Shown piece by piece: positions 15,817-25,186 of a stretch of 64,000 nucleotides of DNA. This DNA is from G965197715 sp965247615. Its GTDB lineage: Bacteria; Chloroflexota; Dehalococcoidia; Lucifugimonadales; UBA1127. The notes beneath the pieces were generated by a model. It did not search any database and was not told the DNA's origin. It saw nothing but the letters and a program-made list of their open reading frames with translations. The stretch is from NCBI GenBank assembly GCA_965247615.1, contig OZ252022.1, positions 1,116,001 through 1,180,000 on the forward strand, read 5' to 3'. The position numbers were made by a program, and so were the translations under genes. The stretch's first letter is position 1; every line of letters starts with the position of its first letter.

Positions 15817-17244
15817 TTAGCCGCCGGCGGGGGCGCCGCCGAGGCCCGGCTCCGTCATCTTCTCCGGGTCGAGAATGCGGGTCAGGTCAGCGTCGCTGAG
15901 GCTGGTCTTCTCGCGGGCCACCTCGCGGACCGTGCGGTCCGTGGCGGCAGCCTCCTTGGCGATGGCCGCCGCAGCGTCATACCCGATCTCCGGGGCAAGG
16001 GCTGTGCCCACCATGAGGCCGCGCTCCACCATCTCCGGCCCCCGGCCCGTGGCCTGAATACCCTCAACGCACTGGGCCGACAGGTTGCCCGCCGCTGCGC
16101 CGAGGAGGGAGATGCTCTGGAGCAGGTTGTGTGCGGCCACGGGCATCATCATGTTCAGCTCGAAGTAGCTGCCCTGGCCGGCGACCGCAACGGCGGCGTC
16201 GTTGCCGATGACCTGGGCCACGACCTGGATGGTGGACTCCGGGATCACCGGGTTCACCTTCCCGGGCATGATGGAGCTGCCGGGCTGCACCTCCGGCAGG
16301 GCGATCTCCCCGATGCCGGCCCTTGGCCCCGCGCCGAGCCATCGAAGGTCGTTGGCCACTTTGTACAGGCTTGTAGCAACGGTGCGTAGCACACCGCTCG
16401 TCTCCACCACGGCGTCCAGGCTGTTCTGTGCCTGAAAGTGGTTCTCCGTCTCCTGTACTGACACTCCCGCCAGCTCCGACAGAGTGGCGCACACCCGTGA
16501 CGCGAACTCCGGATGAGCGTTGACGCCGGTGCCCACTGCGGTTCCGCCGAGGGGCAGCTCGCCCAGCTCCGCCTCGGCGTGGTTCAGGCGGCGCAGGCCG
16601 CGCTCCGCCTGGCCTGCGTACCCCTTGAACTCCTGGCCAAGGCGAATGGGCGTGGCGTCCTGGAGGTGGGTGCGCCCGGTCTTGACGATGGGCCAGAACT
16701 CCGCGGCCTTGCCCTCCAGCGACCGTTGCAGCGCGGCCAGCCCGGGCCGGAGCTCCGCCTTGATGGCCTGGAGGGCCGCCAGCTGCATCGCCGCCGGGAT
16801 TACGTCGTTGGACGACTGGCAGATGTTCACGTGGTCGTTGGGGTGCACGCCCTTCGACCCGCGGTCTCCGCCGAGCAGCTCCGTGGCTCGGTTGGCTATG
16901 ACCTCGTTGGCGTTGGTGTTGGTGGAGGTCCCGGACCCCGTCTGGAAGATGTCCACGACGAACTCTCCATCGTAAGCGCCGTCGACAACCTCCTGAGCGG
17001 CCTGCACGATGGCGCCGCCCAGCCGCTGGTCCAGCAGCCCGAGGTCCATGTTCACGCGGGCGGCGGCCAGCTTGATGAGGCCCAGGGCGCCGATGAAGCG
17101 CCGCGAGAAACGCAGGTCGCTGATGGGGAAGTTCAGGACCGCCCGCATGGTGGAGGCCCCGTAGTACGCCTCGGCGGGCACCTCCATCTCTCCCATGGAG
17201 TCCCGCTCAATCCGAGTCGTCCTCTGCTGGTCAGCCGTCGCCAT
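15817..17244 (-). CDS. fumC: class II fumarate hydratase
   Basis: Interconverts fumarate and malate in the TCA cycle. The 475-residue protein carries GSSIMPGKVNPVIPE (superfamily signature loop), HPNDHVNICQSSND and KTGRTHLQDATPIRLGQE. The HPNDHVN and THLQDA forms favour fumarase over aspartase, which shares the signature loop. The start is the ATG at 17244 with AAAGGAGAGG just upstream; the frame also allows a GTG two codons earlier. It is the iron-independent homotetrameric type. Neighbours are the dienelactone hydrolase downstream and an amidohydrolase upstream on the same strand. Confidence 0.93.
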   Translation of the reverse strand: MATADQQRTTRIERDSMGEMEVPAEAYYGASTMRAVLNFPISDLRFSRRFIGALGLIKLAAARVNMDLGLLDQRLGGAIVQAAQEVVDGAYDGEFVVDIFQTGSGTSTNTNANEVIANRATELLGGDRGSKGVHPNDHVNICQSSNDVIPAAMQLAALQAIKAELRPGLAALQRSLEGKAAEFWPIVKTGRTHLQDATPIRLGQEFKGYAGQAERGLRRLNHAEAELGELPLGGTAVGTGVNAHPEFASRVCATLSELAGVSVQETENHFQAQNSLDAVVETSGVLRTVATSLYKVANDLRWLGAGPRAGIGEIALPEVQPGSSIMPGKVNPVIPESTIQVVAQVIGNDAAVAVAGQGSYFELNMMMPVAAHNLLQSISLLGAAAGNLSAQCVEGIQATGRGPEMVERGLMVGTALAPEIGYDAAAAIAKEAAATDRTVREVAREKTSLSDADLTRILDPEKMTEPGLGGAPAGG

Positions 17245-17322
17245 TGCCACCTCTCCTTTGCTGCGTTGTATTTGGTAATGCTCTTTCGTCCACCATGAAG
17301 GGGAGGACTGCGAGTGACGCCC

Positions 17323-18522
17323 CTAGCCGCCGGCCTCCTGCAGCCAGCCGGCCGGTCGGGGCCCCCAGTCGAGGGGCATGGGCACGCCGGCGCGCACCGT
17401 CAGCACCGGTTGCAACCCGCTGGTTCCCCTCAGCATACCACCGGCGGCGTCCTGGAACACGAAGTCGCCCTGCATCTGCTCCAGGACCGAGATGTCCGCT
17501 TCTCGTCCCACGGCCAGTGAGCCGAGGGAGTCCGCCAACCCCAGGGCGCGGGCGGGGTTGGATGTGGACATGGCGATGACCTCCTCCAGGGTGAAGCCCA
17601 GGGCCAGGGTCTTGGACATGGTCTCCGTCATGCTGCCCACGACGGCGGACCGGCCGGGGGCGGTGAGGTCCGTGCTCAGGCAGTGGGGGCGCAGGCCCTG
17701 GTCGAGGAGCCGCTGGGCGACGTCAAAGCTGAAGTTGCCGCGGCCGTGGGCGCAGTCCATGACGACGCCGCGCTGCATGGCGTCGGCGACCTCCGGCCAG
17801 GCGCGGTTATCGGGGTCCAGGAGGTTGGCCCGGTGCGCCGTGAAGAAGTGTGTAACGATGTCGCCCGGCTCCAGCAGCTCCAGGGACTGGCGCGTCACGG
17901 CGGGGTCGAGGAGCCCCTCGGTGTCGCCGACGTGGACCATGAGGAGGGTCCCGGACTCACGCGCCGCGCGCCGGGCCTCCCGCACGGCGCGGTCGCCAAG
18001 CTCCACGACGCCGGGGCCGACGAGCCGGATCTTCACGCCGTGGGCCAGGCCGCGGTGCTCCTCGATTGTCTGGATCACGCCCTCTGGGTCCAGGCTCTCC
18101 GGCCCGCGGAGCTCCGGCATGATGGCGAGCCCTGTCCGCACGATGTGCACCATGGAGATGACGCGGGTCGCGGCGCGGGGCGCCACGTAGCGGGCGAGGC
18201 CCTCGAAGGTGTGGGAGCCGCAGCTGCCCGCGTCGACGACGGTACAGACGCCCGACTGCACGCCCGCCAGGTCCGGGTCGATGCCGAAGTTGATCAACCC
18301 CACGGCGACGTGGCAGTGGATGTCGATGATGCCCGGGACGACGAGGAGGGGCGCGCCGCTGTGGGCGCCGCGGGACACATCGACGACGCGGCGGGCCTCG
18401 GACGCATCGATGTCCGCGGCGACCAGCGCAATGCGTCCGCTGTCGACGGCAACGTCAAGGCGGCCGCGCAGGCCCGCGGATGGGTCCAGCACTTCGCCGC
18501 CCTTGAGCAGCAGGTCGTACAT
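17323..18522 (-). CDS. amidohydrolase/deacetylase family metallohydrolase
   Basis: A 399-residue TIM-barrel metal hydrolase with dihydroorotase-like layout. Metal ligands are HxH in PGIIDIHCHVAVG, a probable carboxylated lysine in GVKIRLVGPG, histidines in LLMVHVGDTEG and THFFTAHRAN, and Asp in CLSTDLTAPG. The C-terminal beta domain holds VGREADISVLEQMQGDFVF. Relatives are annotated as amidohydrolase/deacetylase; the natural substrate is unknown. GGGAGG lies upstream of the ATG. It is divergent from the flavoprotein gene across a 290-base gap. Confidence 0.86.
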   Translation of the reverse strand: MYDLLLKGGEVLDPSAGLRGRLDVAVDSGRIALVAADIDASEARRVVDVSRGAHSGAPLLVVPGIIDIHCHVAVGLINFGIDPDLAGVQSGVCTVVDAGSCGSHTFEGLARYVAPRAATRVISMVHIVRTGLAIMPELRGPESLDPEGVIQTIEEHRGLAHGVKIRLVGPGVVELGDRAVREARRAARESGTLLMVHVGDTEGLLDPAVTRQSLELLEPGDIVTHFFTAHRANLLDPDNRAWPEVADAMQRGVVMDCAHGRGNFSFDVAQRLLDQGLRPHCLSTDLTAPGRSAVVGSMTETMSKTLALGFTLEEVIAMSTSNPARALGLADSLGSLAVGREADISVLEQMQGDFVFQDAAGGMLRGTSGLQPVLTVRAGVPMPLDWGPRPAGWLQEAGG

Positions 18523-18812
18523 AGTGCGCCTCCCTCGACTTTCGCTGGCTGTCTATGCGGCGGCTCCCGGCGGTCCGGGAGCACCTACGCCCGTGGCGGT
18601 CCAGCCCCATTCTATCCGGGCCGCCGCCTGTTTGGAACCGCCGCAATGGTGGTCCGGCTCGTCCGGGCCGTGACGCTCGTTGCTTCATGGGCCCCTTGCC
18701 TCTAGCCCCAACCCTCGCTACCATCCTGACTTGGAGTGTGGGCATGGCGAGGGTCATTCGTCCGTGCTCAGGTCCGGTGCGAACTGAGGCAGCTACACAC
18801 AAAGGAGCACGA
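18523..18812. other. divergent intergenic region with inverted repeat
   Basis: A 290-base gap between divergently read genes. The only structure seen is an 8-bp perfect inverted repeat, ACCCTCGC (18711-18718) and GCGAGGGT (18747-18754), 28 bases apart. It lies about 60 bases before the flavoprotein start and could be an operator. No convincing -35/-10 pair was identified. Confidence 0.3.
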
Positions 18813-20306
18813 ATGACCACGCAGACTTCTTACGACGTCATCGTCGTCGGCGCGGGCAACGCAGCCCTGAGCGCCGCCATTTCAGCCCATGAGCAGGGCG
18901 CCCGCGTACTCATCCTGGAGAAGGCGCCCCAGGCCCTGCGTGGGGGCAACACCTACTTCACCGGCGGCGCGATCCGCTTCGCTTACGACGGACTCGAAGA
19001 CGTCAAGACGCTGGTGCCCGAGCTCTCGCAGGCCGAGATCGACTCGATGGATGTGGGCAGCTACCCGCAGTCGCAGTACTACAGCGACCTGATGCGCGTC
19101 ACCGAGGGGCTCTCCGACCCGGACCTGGCGCAGATCCTGGTCAGCCAGTCCTTTCCCACGATGCGCTGGCTCCATGAGAAGGGCCTGCGCTTCCTGCCCC
19201 TGTGGACGCGGCAGGCATTCAGGGTTGGAGACAAGTTCAAGTTCTGGGGCGGCCTCACGCTGGAGTCCGTGGGCGCGGGCAAGGGTCTCTCGGACCAGCT
19301 CTTCGGCATGGCGCAGAAGCTGGAGATCGACGTCCGCTACGACACGGCAGCTCGCAGCCTGCTTCAGGACCAGCGTGGCGGCGTGTCCGGGGTCCAGGTC
19401 CTGGGGCCCGAAGGCCTGGAGGAGGTGCCGGCCCGCGCCGTGGTCCTCGCCTGCGGCGGTTTTGAGGCGAACGCGGAGATGCGCACGCGGTACCTGGGGC
19501 AGGGTTGGGAGCTGGCCAAGGTCCGCGGCACCCAGTACAACACGGGCGACGGCATCCGCATGGCCCTGGACCTGGGGGCCCAACCCTATGGGCACTGGTC
19601 GGGGTGCCACGCCTGCGCTTGGGACCTCAACGCCCCCCCCTACGGGGACCGTCAGATTGCGGACCTCTTTCAGAAGCACTCCTACCAGTTTGGCCTCATC
19701 GTGAACGTCCATGGCGAGCGCTTCGTGGACGAGGGGGCGGACTTTCGCAACTACACGTACGCAAAGTACGGCCGCGAGATCCTGTTCCAGCCGCAGCGTG
19801 CCGCCTTCCAGATATTCGACGCCAAAGTGACGCATCTGTGGCGTGACGAGTACCGGATCCCCCAGGTCACCAAGGCGGAGGCGAACAGCATCCGCGAGCT
19901 GGCGGAGCGGCTGGACATCGACCCCGAGGGCCTGGAGACCACGGTCCGCGACTACAACGAGGCGGCGCAACCCGGCGCCTATGATCCCACGGCGTTGGAC
20001 GGCGTGCACACGCAGGGCATCGCGCCGCCCAAGTCCAACTGGGCCCTGCCCATCGACACGCCGCCGTACCACGGCTTCGCGGTCACGTGCGGCATTACGT
20101 TCACCTTTGGCGGGCTGAAGATCGACGGGCGCGGCCAGGTCCAGAACACGCAGGCGAGGCCCATCCCCGGCCTGTACGCGGCCGGTGAGCTGGTGGGCGG
20201 CCTGTTCTACCACAACTACCCCGGGGGGGCCGGCCTCTGTTCCGGCGCGGTCTTCGGCAAGCTCTCTGGGGCCTCCGCAGGCCAGGACGCACGCGCGGGG
20301 GGTTGA
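18813..20306 (+). CDS. FAD-dependent dehydrogenase, tricarballylate dehydrogenase (TcuA)-like
   Basis: A 497-residue flavoprotein of the fumarate reductase / succinate dehydrogenase flavoprotein family. The N-terminal dinucleotide fold is DVIVVGAGNAALSAAISA with the acidic end LILEKAP. Further marks are ARAVVLACGGFEANAEM and the C-terminal FAD-contact segment PIPGLYAAGELVGGLFY. Closest match is the TcuA/KsdD-like group (3-keto-delta1 or tricarballylate dehydrogenases). AAAGGAG at 18801-18807 fixes the ATG at 18813, although the frame stays open upstream. A binding protein gene for small organic acids follows, so oxidation of an imported dicarboxylate or tricarboxylate is plausible but unproven. 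Confidence 0.85.
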   Translation: MTTQTSYDVIVVGAGNAALSAAISAHEQGARVLILEKAPQALRGGNTYFTGGAIRFAYDGLEDVKTLVPELSQAEIDSMDVGSYPQSQYYSDLMRVTEGLSDPDLAQILVSQSFPTMRWLHEKGLRFLPLWTRQAFRVGDKFKFWGGLTLESVGAGKGLSDQLFGMAQKLEIDVRYDTAARSLLQDQRGGVSGVQVLGPEGLEEVPARAVVLACGGFEANAEMRTRYLGQGWELAKVRGTQYNTGDGIRMALDLGAQPYGHWSGCHACAWDLNAPPYGDRQIADLFQKHSYQFGLIVNVHGERFVDEGADFRNYTYAKYGREILFQPQRAAFQIFDAKVTHLWRDEYRIPQVTKAEANSIRELAERLDIDPEGLETTVRDYNEAAQPGAYDPTALDGVHTQGIAPPKSNWALPIDTPPYHGFAVTCGITFTFGGLKIDGRGQVQNTQARPIPGLYAAGELVGGLFYHNYPGGAGLCSGAVFGKLSGASAGQDARAGG

Positions 20307-20458
20307 CGCGTCCTGGGTGACCGACCGGCGTCCACGGACAGGACCGCCGTTGGGCATCGTGCGTGGTACAATTCGCGCCGTACGTTCAGACGCGCCTGGT
20401 GCGCGTCAGCCACACTGCGAATCGTACCGTGCGACAGGCACGGCGAGGAGGAACGCCA

Positions 20459-21424
20459 ATGGAGCCGCTGCCGCGGGGAGCCCAGTTCATCCGGGCCAAG
20501 ATGCTGTGGGAGATCGCCCTGGGGGTCGCGGGTGACCCGTCGATTCCCTATACCGGGAACCGGGACATCGCCATCTTCATCGGAAACGGCTCCGGGGACT
20601 CGTTCACGCCGGCCATACGGCTTTCGCCCGGGTCGCCGGCGCTGTCGTACGCCGTGGCGCGCGGGGACCTCGAAGCCGCCTTCGTGAACCCCTCGGCGAT
20701 GCTGACGCAGGCGTACCGGGGCACGGGGTTCTACACGGAGGCCCTGCCGCTGCGGGTCATCGTCAGCTACCCTTCTTGGGACCGCTTCGTCATCATGGTA
20801 CAGCCGCGCCTGGGCCTGACTTCCCTAGCCGATATCAAGGAGAAGCGCCTGCCCCTCCGTGTTTCCGTGCGGCAGGACCCCACGCACTCGACCCGCGTGC
20901 TCCTGGACCAGCTGCTGCCGATGTACGGCTTCAACCTGGGGGACGTCGAGTCGTGGGGCGGCAGCCTGCAGCTCAACGGCGGGCCGAGCGACGAGCGCCG
21001 CCTGGCCGGGATACGGGACGGCAGCGTCGACATCGTGTTCGACGAGGGGATTCCGAGCTGGCTCCCCCTTGCCCTCGAGCATGGGCTGAAACCCCTGGAG
21101 CTGGAAGACGGCATCATGGGCCGCATGGAGGCCCTGGGCTGGCGGCGGGTGGTGCTGCCCAAGTCGCGCTTCCCACTGCTGGAGCGCGACGGCGAGTGCA
21201 TCGACTACAGCGGATGGCCGCTGTATACGCGGGCGTCGCTTCCGGACGAGGTCGCCTACCGGATCTGCGCCGCCGTGGCCGCCCGCGCCGGCGAGATCCC
21301 CTGGGACGAGGGGGCGTACACGGGCATCGAGCAGCTGGGCCGGGATACGGAGGCGACACCCCTGGACGTTCCGCTGCACCCCGGGGCCGCCCAATGGTTC
21401 CGTGAGCAGGGCTACAGCGTCTAG
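20459..21424 (+). CDS. TAXI-family TRAP substrate-binding-like protein without signal peptide
   Basis: A 321-residue protein with the layout of TAXI-type TRAP solute receptors: an early Gly/Ser-rich substrate loop (IFIGNGSGDSFTPAIRLSPG), LSYAVARGDLEAAFVNPSAML, DIKEKRLPLRVSVRQDPTHS and DIVFDEGIPSWLPLAL. These receptors normally carry a signal peptide and bind dicarboxylates or glutamate for a TRAP membrane pump. Here the start (ATG 20459, AGGAGG seven bases before) gives no signal peptide, and no TRAP permease genes are in the window. It may be a cytosolic ligand binder or an orphan. It follows the TcuA-like dehydrogenase by 152 bases on the same strand, with a TACAAT at 20367-20372. Confidence 0.75.
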   Translation: MEPLPRGAQFIRAKMLWEIALGVAGDPSIPYTGNRDIAIFIGNGSGDSFTPAIRLSPGSPALSYAVARGDLEAAFVNPSAMLTQAYRGTGFYTEALPLRVIVSYPSWDRFVIMVQPRLGLTSLADIKEKRLPLRVSVRQDPTHSTRVLLDQLLPMYGFNLGDVESWGGSLQLNGGPSDERRLAGIRDGSVDIVFDEGIPSWLPLALEHGLKPLELEDGIMGRMEALGWRRVVLPKSRFPLLERDGECIDYSGWPLYTRASLPDEVAYRICAAVAARAGEIPWDEGAYTGIEQLGRDTEATPLDVPLHPGAAQWFREQGYSV

Positions 21425-21514
21425 GGGAGTGGGAGGGGTAGAGGCAAGTCGCACTTGTAATAAGCTACGGGTGAGTACCCCGAAAACCGCCTAGTTGATC
21501 AGAGTGACAGGAAA

Positions 21515-24500
21515 GTGGCAACCGATCACCAAACCGTGATTTGCCCACAGTGCGGGAGCCCCATGAGGGTCCGCACTGCCAAACAGGGCCCCAAGAGCGG
21601 TCAGCAATTCTACGGATGTTCCCGTTTTCCGAACTGTAGAGGAACACGGGAAATGGACTCCGGTGGCATGCAGTTGGGCACTTCTGTGCCCGCGATTGAA
21701 AGCGCTCACCACGTCTCCCAGCGGTGGATTATCCCTAGGCAAGTGGGCATGCGGGCGTCCCTGCCCACCAACCAGGTGGTCGTGTTCCAGTCGAACCAAC
21801 AGGTGGAATCCATAGTCAGCGCTGTCTATGACAAAGAGATTGACAGGTCTGTCGTAGCCCTCACTTCTCAGTGGCGCCTTGACTTTCCCCGCGAGAACCA
21901 TCGAGGCATTCATGAATCGGCAACAAGGCGCGATACACTCCTCTCTATCGTGGAGAAACTACTCACGCGCGGCTCCTTCTCATACACGACCCCCGATCTT
22001 GAATCCTTCATAGTATCGCGCTCAGGACTTGATCCGTTAGCTAAGGATAGATGGGATCGGTTGCTCGAATCAACTCTGCAGGCCGTAGCAGCAACCCCTA
22101 CCAGTCCTTACGTGGCTAGCTCTTTCGATAGCACCGAGGAGGAACAATTTCGAGACTACGTCTTGAAAAACACAGGGCCGGAGTGGAGCTGCTTGGAACA
22201 GGTTGACTTCGGTTCACTTGTGGGACCGCTTAGTGGGGGCGGCGGTCGTAGAATCGACTTTCTCCTCACGCGGTCGGATGGAGAAACGGCCGCAGTCGAA
22301 GTGGATGGAGAGCAACATTCGGAGAGTGTGCACGCCGACGCTGCCCGCGACCGTGAGCTGGCGGTGGCAGGGTTTGCGGTGGTGCGGGTGAGCACTGAGG
22401 AATTGCGGGAAGGCGGTGGCAGGGGTTTGGAAGCCGTTGACGACTTCGTAGCGCGTCCCCTGCTCATGGGGACAGCGGACGAGAGTGTCGAGCTGGCACT
22501 CCGGCTTGGCAAGCTGACACACCAGGTGCAGGTAGCCATAGTGCAGGCGCTTTTCCATGGATGGCTTCCGGTTGCCGCGCCCTGGCGATTGGCCGTTGGG
22601 CCTCCCCGTTCCTACCTTGACCCTGTCCTCGTACAAGAGGCATCACAAGTGGCGGCCGACAGTTGCGCAGATCTAGTCCGCAGAGTATTCGAACTTTATG
22701 GAGAGCCCGGTGCGGCGCCCGGCGCCGTTGTTGAGCTAGCCAGCAATGCAGGTCGGAGTGATATCACCATATCATTTGGGAGTGAAGCCGACGCTCAATC
22801 AGATGCGCCTCTCTTCCGCGTGGCGGACGTATGTTTCCCGGCCGCAATCGCCGCTCCAGTCAGAATTGCCCAACCAATGGACGTTGGCGAGCCAAGCAGG
22901 GGGCATACCAAGTATTTCCTGGACTACATCTTCCGGAAGTCGGAGTTCTTCGAGGGTCAATGGGAAGCAATCGAGAGGACGCTAAAGGGTCTTGATTCCA
23001 TAGTGCTTCTGCCAACGGGTGGCGGCAAGTCTATCGCTTTCCAGCTCAGTGCGCTCTTGCGTCCGGGCTGCTGCGTCGTGGTGGACCCGATCATCGCGCT
23101 GATGGAAGATCAGATCGACAATCTGAGAAAGGTAGGAATCGACCGCTGCCTAGAAATCTCCAGTCAGAGGGATAGGAACGTCATTGAGCGGGAACAGGTG
23201 ATGATGCAACAGGGGCATTATCTGTTCATTTACGTTGCTCCCGAACGCTTCCAGATGGAGGAGTTCCGGCAAGCCCTTCGGACTCTCGTCACCAGCGTCC
23301 TGCCGGTATCACAAGTAGCGGTGGATGAAGCGCACTGTGTCTCGGAATGGGGGCATGATTTCCGAACACCCTATCTCAACCTGAGCAGGAATGCGCGCGA
23401 GTATTGCAAGTCCCCAAGCAGCGATTCCCCGCCTCCAATCATCGCGCTGACAGGGACTGCGAGCAGGATGGTTCTCAAGGACATACAACGTGATTTGGAT
23501 ATAAGGGAGGATTTCAACGCCGTCATAACGCCCAGAAGTTTCGATCGAGCGGAGCTGCAGTTCTTGGCGGCTCATGCCAGGAGCAGCGAAACAGTTGCTC
23601 TGTTGAAGGGCATCATTCAAAGTCTTCCGGCACACTTCAACCTCTCCAGCGGCGATTTCTTCAGCCCCGCCGACACGCACCCGCAGGCGGGTATTGTTTT
23701 CACGTCTACTGTCAATGGATCAAAGGGCACCGAGAGCCTCTTGGCTGAGCTGACCAAAGTGCTCCCGACTAGAATTGAGTCCTATAGCGGCAGTCCGCCA
23801 GGTGGCGTTGACACCAATGTGTGGAACCAGACCAAAAGGGCCGTCACCGCACGCTTCAAGCACAACAGCACGCAGGTGCTGGTTGCTACCAAGGCGTACG
23901 GGATGGGGATCGACAAGCCGGACGTCCGCTACACGGTCCACTTTGGCCTCCCCCATTCTATCGAGTCATTCTACCAGGAGGCCGGACGGGCAGGGAGAGA
24001 TAGGAGGAGGGCTATCTGTGGGATAGTCTTCTCGGATGATGATGCTGCGCGCTCGCAGGACCTCCTGAATGAGACGACGACCATGCGAGCCATCGTGGAT
24101 GTCATTCGGGATACACCGAGGAGCCAACAGGATGACGTGTTGCAGGCGCTATGGTTTCATACTCAGGCATTCAAGGGTGTGGAGCAAGAAGCGCAGGACG
24201 TAGCTCGTCTCGTGAATGGGCTGAGGAGCATTGGGGAAAGCGGAACGGATGTCACGAGTTGGCGAGCAGCGAAACACGATGGCGAAAAGGTTATCGAGAG
24301 GGCCTTGCATCGCCTGGTTATTCTGGGTGTTGTTCACGACTACACTGTGGGCCATAGCCGGAAAGAGTTCCGGATGATCCTTGGCAGGATCAACCATGCT
24401 GGGATCGCTGATCATGCATGGAGGTACATCGCGGAATATCAGCGGCCTCTTGCCGACAACCTGCGCGACGAGCTCTTGAGGTTGAGGGACCAGCCGATGC

Positions 24501-25186
24501 GCGACTATACTATTGCTGCAGCCAGGAAAATAATCGAATTCGTTTACGATCATGTAGAGAAGTCGAGGCGGCGGGCCCTATATGAGATGTTGGAGGCTGC
24601 TCGGAGCGCTGCTTCTAGCGCCAACAGCGACCAGGTACTTCGTGGCAGGATCCTTCGCCACCTAGAGTGGTCTGAATTTGATGACGTTCTTGACGGGGTT
24701 GTCAGGTCGGATCATGGAGGGCTTGACTGTATTGGGAATGTGATTGACCAAATCGCGGGACCAACGGACGCGGGTTCACTGCGTGGCGCAGTCGCCCGCC
24801 TGCTAGAATCTTATCCAGATCAGCCAGGACTCCTTGTCATACGGGGCCTATCGGAGGCTCTCGCACGCGACGCCAACTTGCAAGCTGCCTCCCAAAACGT
24901 GCAATCAGCACTGACTTTCGCCAAGACAACTTACAAAGTCGAGACAGAAGTCATTGCAGACGCACTCAGCAGGGTCGTCAATACAGCCTTGCGGAAAGAG
25001 GACGCGGGCAACACAATCATAAGAGCTATAGCAGATCATGAGGAACTGGATAGGGACTTGGCTCGTTCCCTGCTTGAGTCCATTCCCTACAGCGAGGCTG
25101 AACCACTCAGAGCTCGACTTGCTCACGAACTGAGTGGTCTCCTCAGACAACTTGCGAGGGTGCATCATGACAAGCAACAACGCTAA
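21515..25186 (+). CDS. zinc ribbon - DUF559-like nuclease - RecQ-type helicase fusion
   Basis: A 1223-residue fusion. Residues 10-41: topoisomerase-type zinc ribbon (C10, C13, C35, C41). About 205-315: DUF559/Vsr-like PD-(D/E)xK fold with RRIDFLL (D248), AAVEVDGEQH (E262, D264) and ARDREL ahead of FAVVRVSTEEL. About 465-850: RecQ-like superfamily 2 helicase with Q-motif glutamine Q482, Walker A LLPTGGGKS (498-506), DEAH (604-607), the RecQ aromatic loop SEWGHDFR and motif VI QEAGRAGRDR (821-830). The last ~370 residues are helical and unrecognised. Start is GTG 21515, the first start codon in the open frame, with only a poor AGGA. G+C is visibly lower than the flanks (29/60 in 24481-24540). 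The next gene overlaps the 3' end by 20 bases. Fused nuclease and helicase with a membrane partner suggests DNA-targeting phage or plasmid defence; this is inference. Confidence 0.85.
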   Translation: MATDHQTVICPQCGSPMRVRTAKQGPKSGQQFYGCSRFPNCRGTREMDSGGMQLGTSVPAIESAHHVSQRWIIPRQVGMRASLPTNQVVVFQSNQQVESIVSAVYDKEIDRSVVALTSQWRLDFPRENHRGIHESATRRDTLLSIVEKLLTRGSFSYTTPDLESFIVSRSGLDPLAKDRWDRLLESTLQAVAATPTSPYVASSFDSTEEEQFRDYVLKNTGPEWSCLEQVDFGSLVGPLSGGGGRRIDFLLTRSDGETAAVEVDGEQHSESVHADAARDRELAVAGFAVVRVSTEELREGGGRGLEAVDDFVARPLLMGTADESVELALRLGKLTHQVQVAIVQALFHGWLPVAAPWRLAVGPPRSYLDPVLVQEASQVAADSCADLVRRVFELYGEPGAAPGAVVELASNAGRSDITISFGSEADAQSDAPLFRVADVCFPAAIAAPVRIAQPMDVGEPSRGHTKYFLDYIFRKSEFFEGQWEAIERTLKGLDSIVLLPTGGGKSIAFQLSALLRPGCCVVVDPIIALMEDQIDNLRKVGIDRCLEISSQRDRNVIEREQVMMQQGHYLFIYVAPERFQMEEFRQALRTLVTSVLPVSQVAVDEAHCVSEWGHDFRTPYLNLSRNAREYCKSPSSDSPPPIIALTGTASRMVLKDIQRDLDIREDFNAVITPRSFDRAELQFLAAHARSSETVALLKGIIQSLPAHFNLSSGDFFSPADTHPQAGIVFTSTVNGSKGTESLLAELTKVLPTRIESYSGSPPGGVDTNVWNQTKRAVTARFKHNSTQVLVATKAYGMGIDKPDVRYTVHFGLPHSIESFYQEAGRAGRDRRRAICGIVFSDDDAARSQDLLNETTTMRAIVDVIRDTPRSQQDDVLQALWFHTQAFKGVEQEAQDVARLVNGLRSIGESGTDVTSWRAAKHDGEKVIERALHRLVILGVVHDYTVGHSRKEFRMILGRINHAGIADHAWRYIAEYQRPLADNLRDELLRLRDQPMRDYTIAAARKIIEFVYDHVEKSRRRALYEMLEAARSAASSANSDQVLRGRILRHLEWSEFDDVLDGVVRSDHGGLDCIGNVIDQIAGPTDAGSLRGAVARLLESYPDQPGLLVIRGLSEALARDANLQAASQNVQSALTFAKTTYKVETEVIADALSRVVNTALRKEDAGNTIIRAIADHEELDRDLARSLLESIPYSEAEPLRARLAHELSGLLRQLARVHHDKQQR

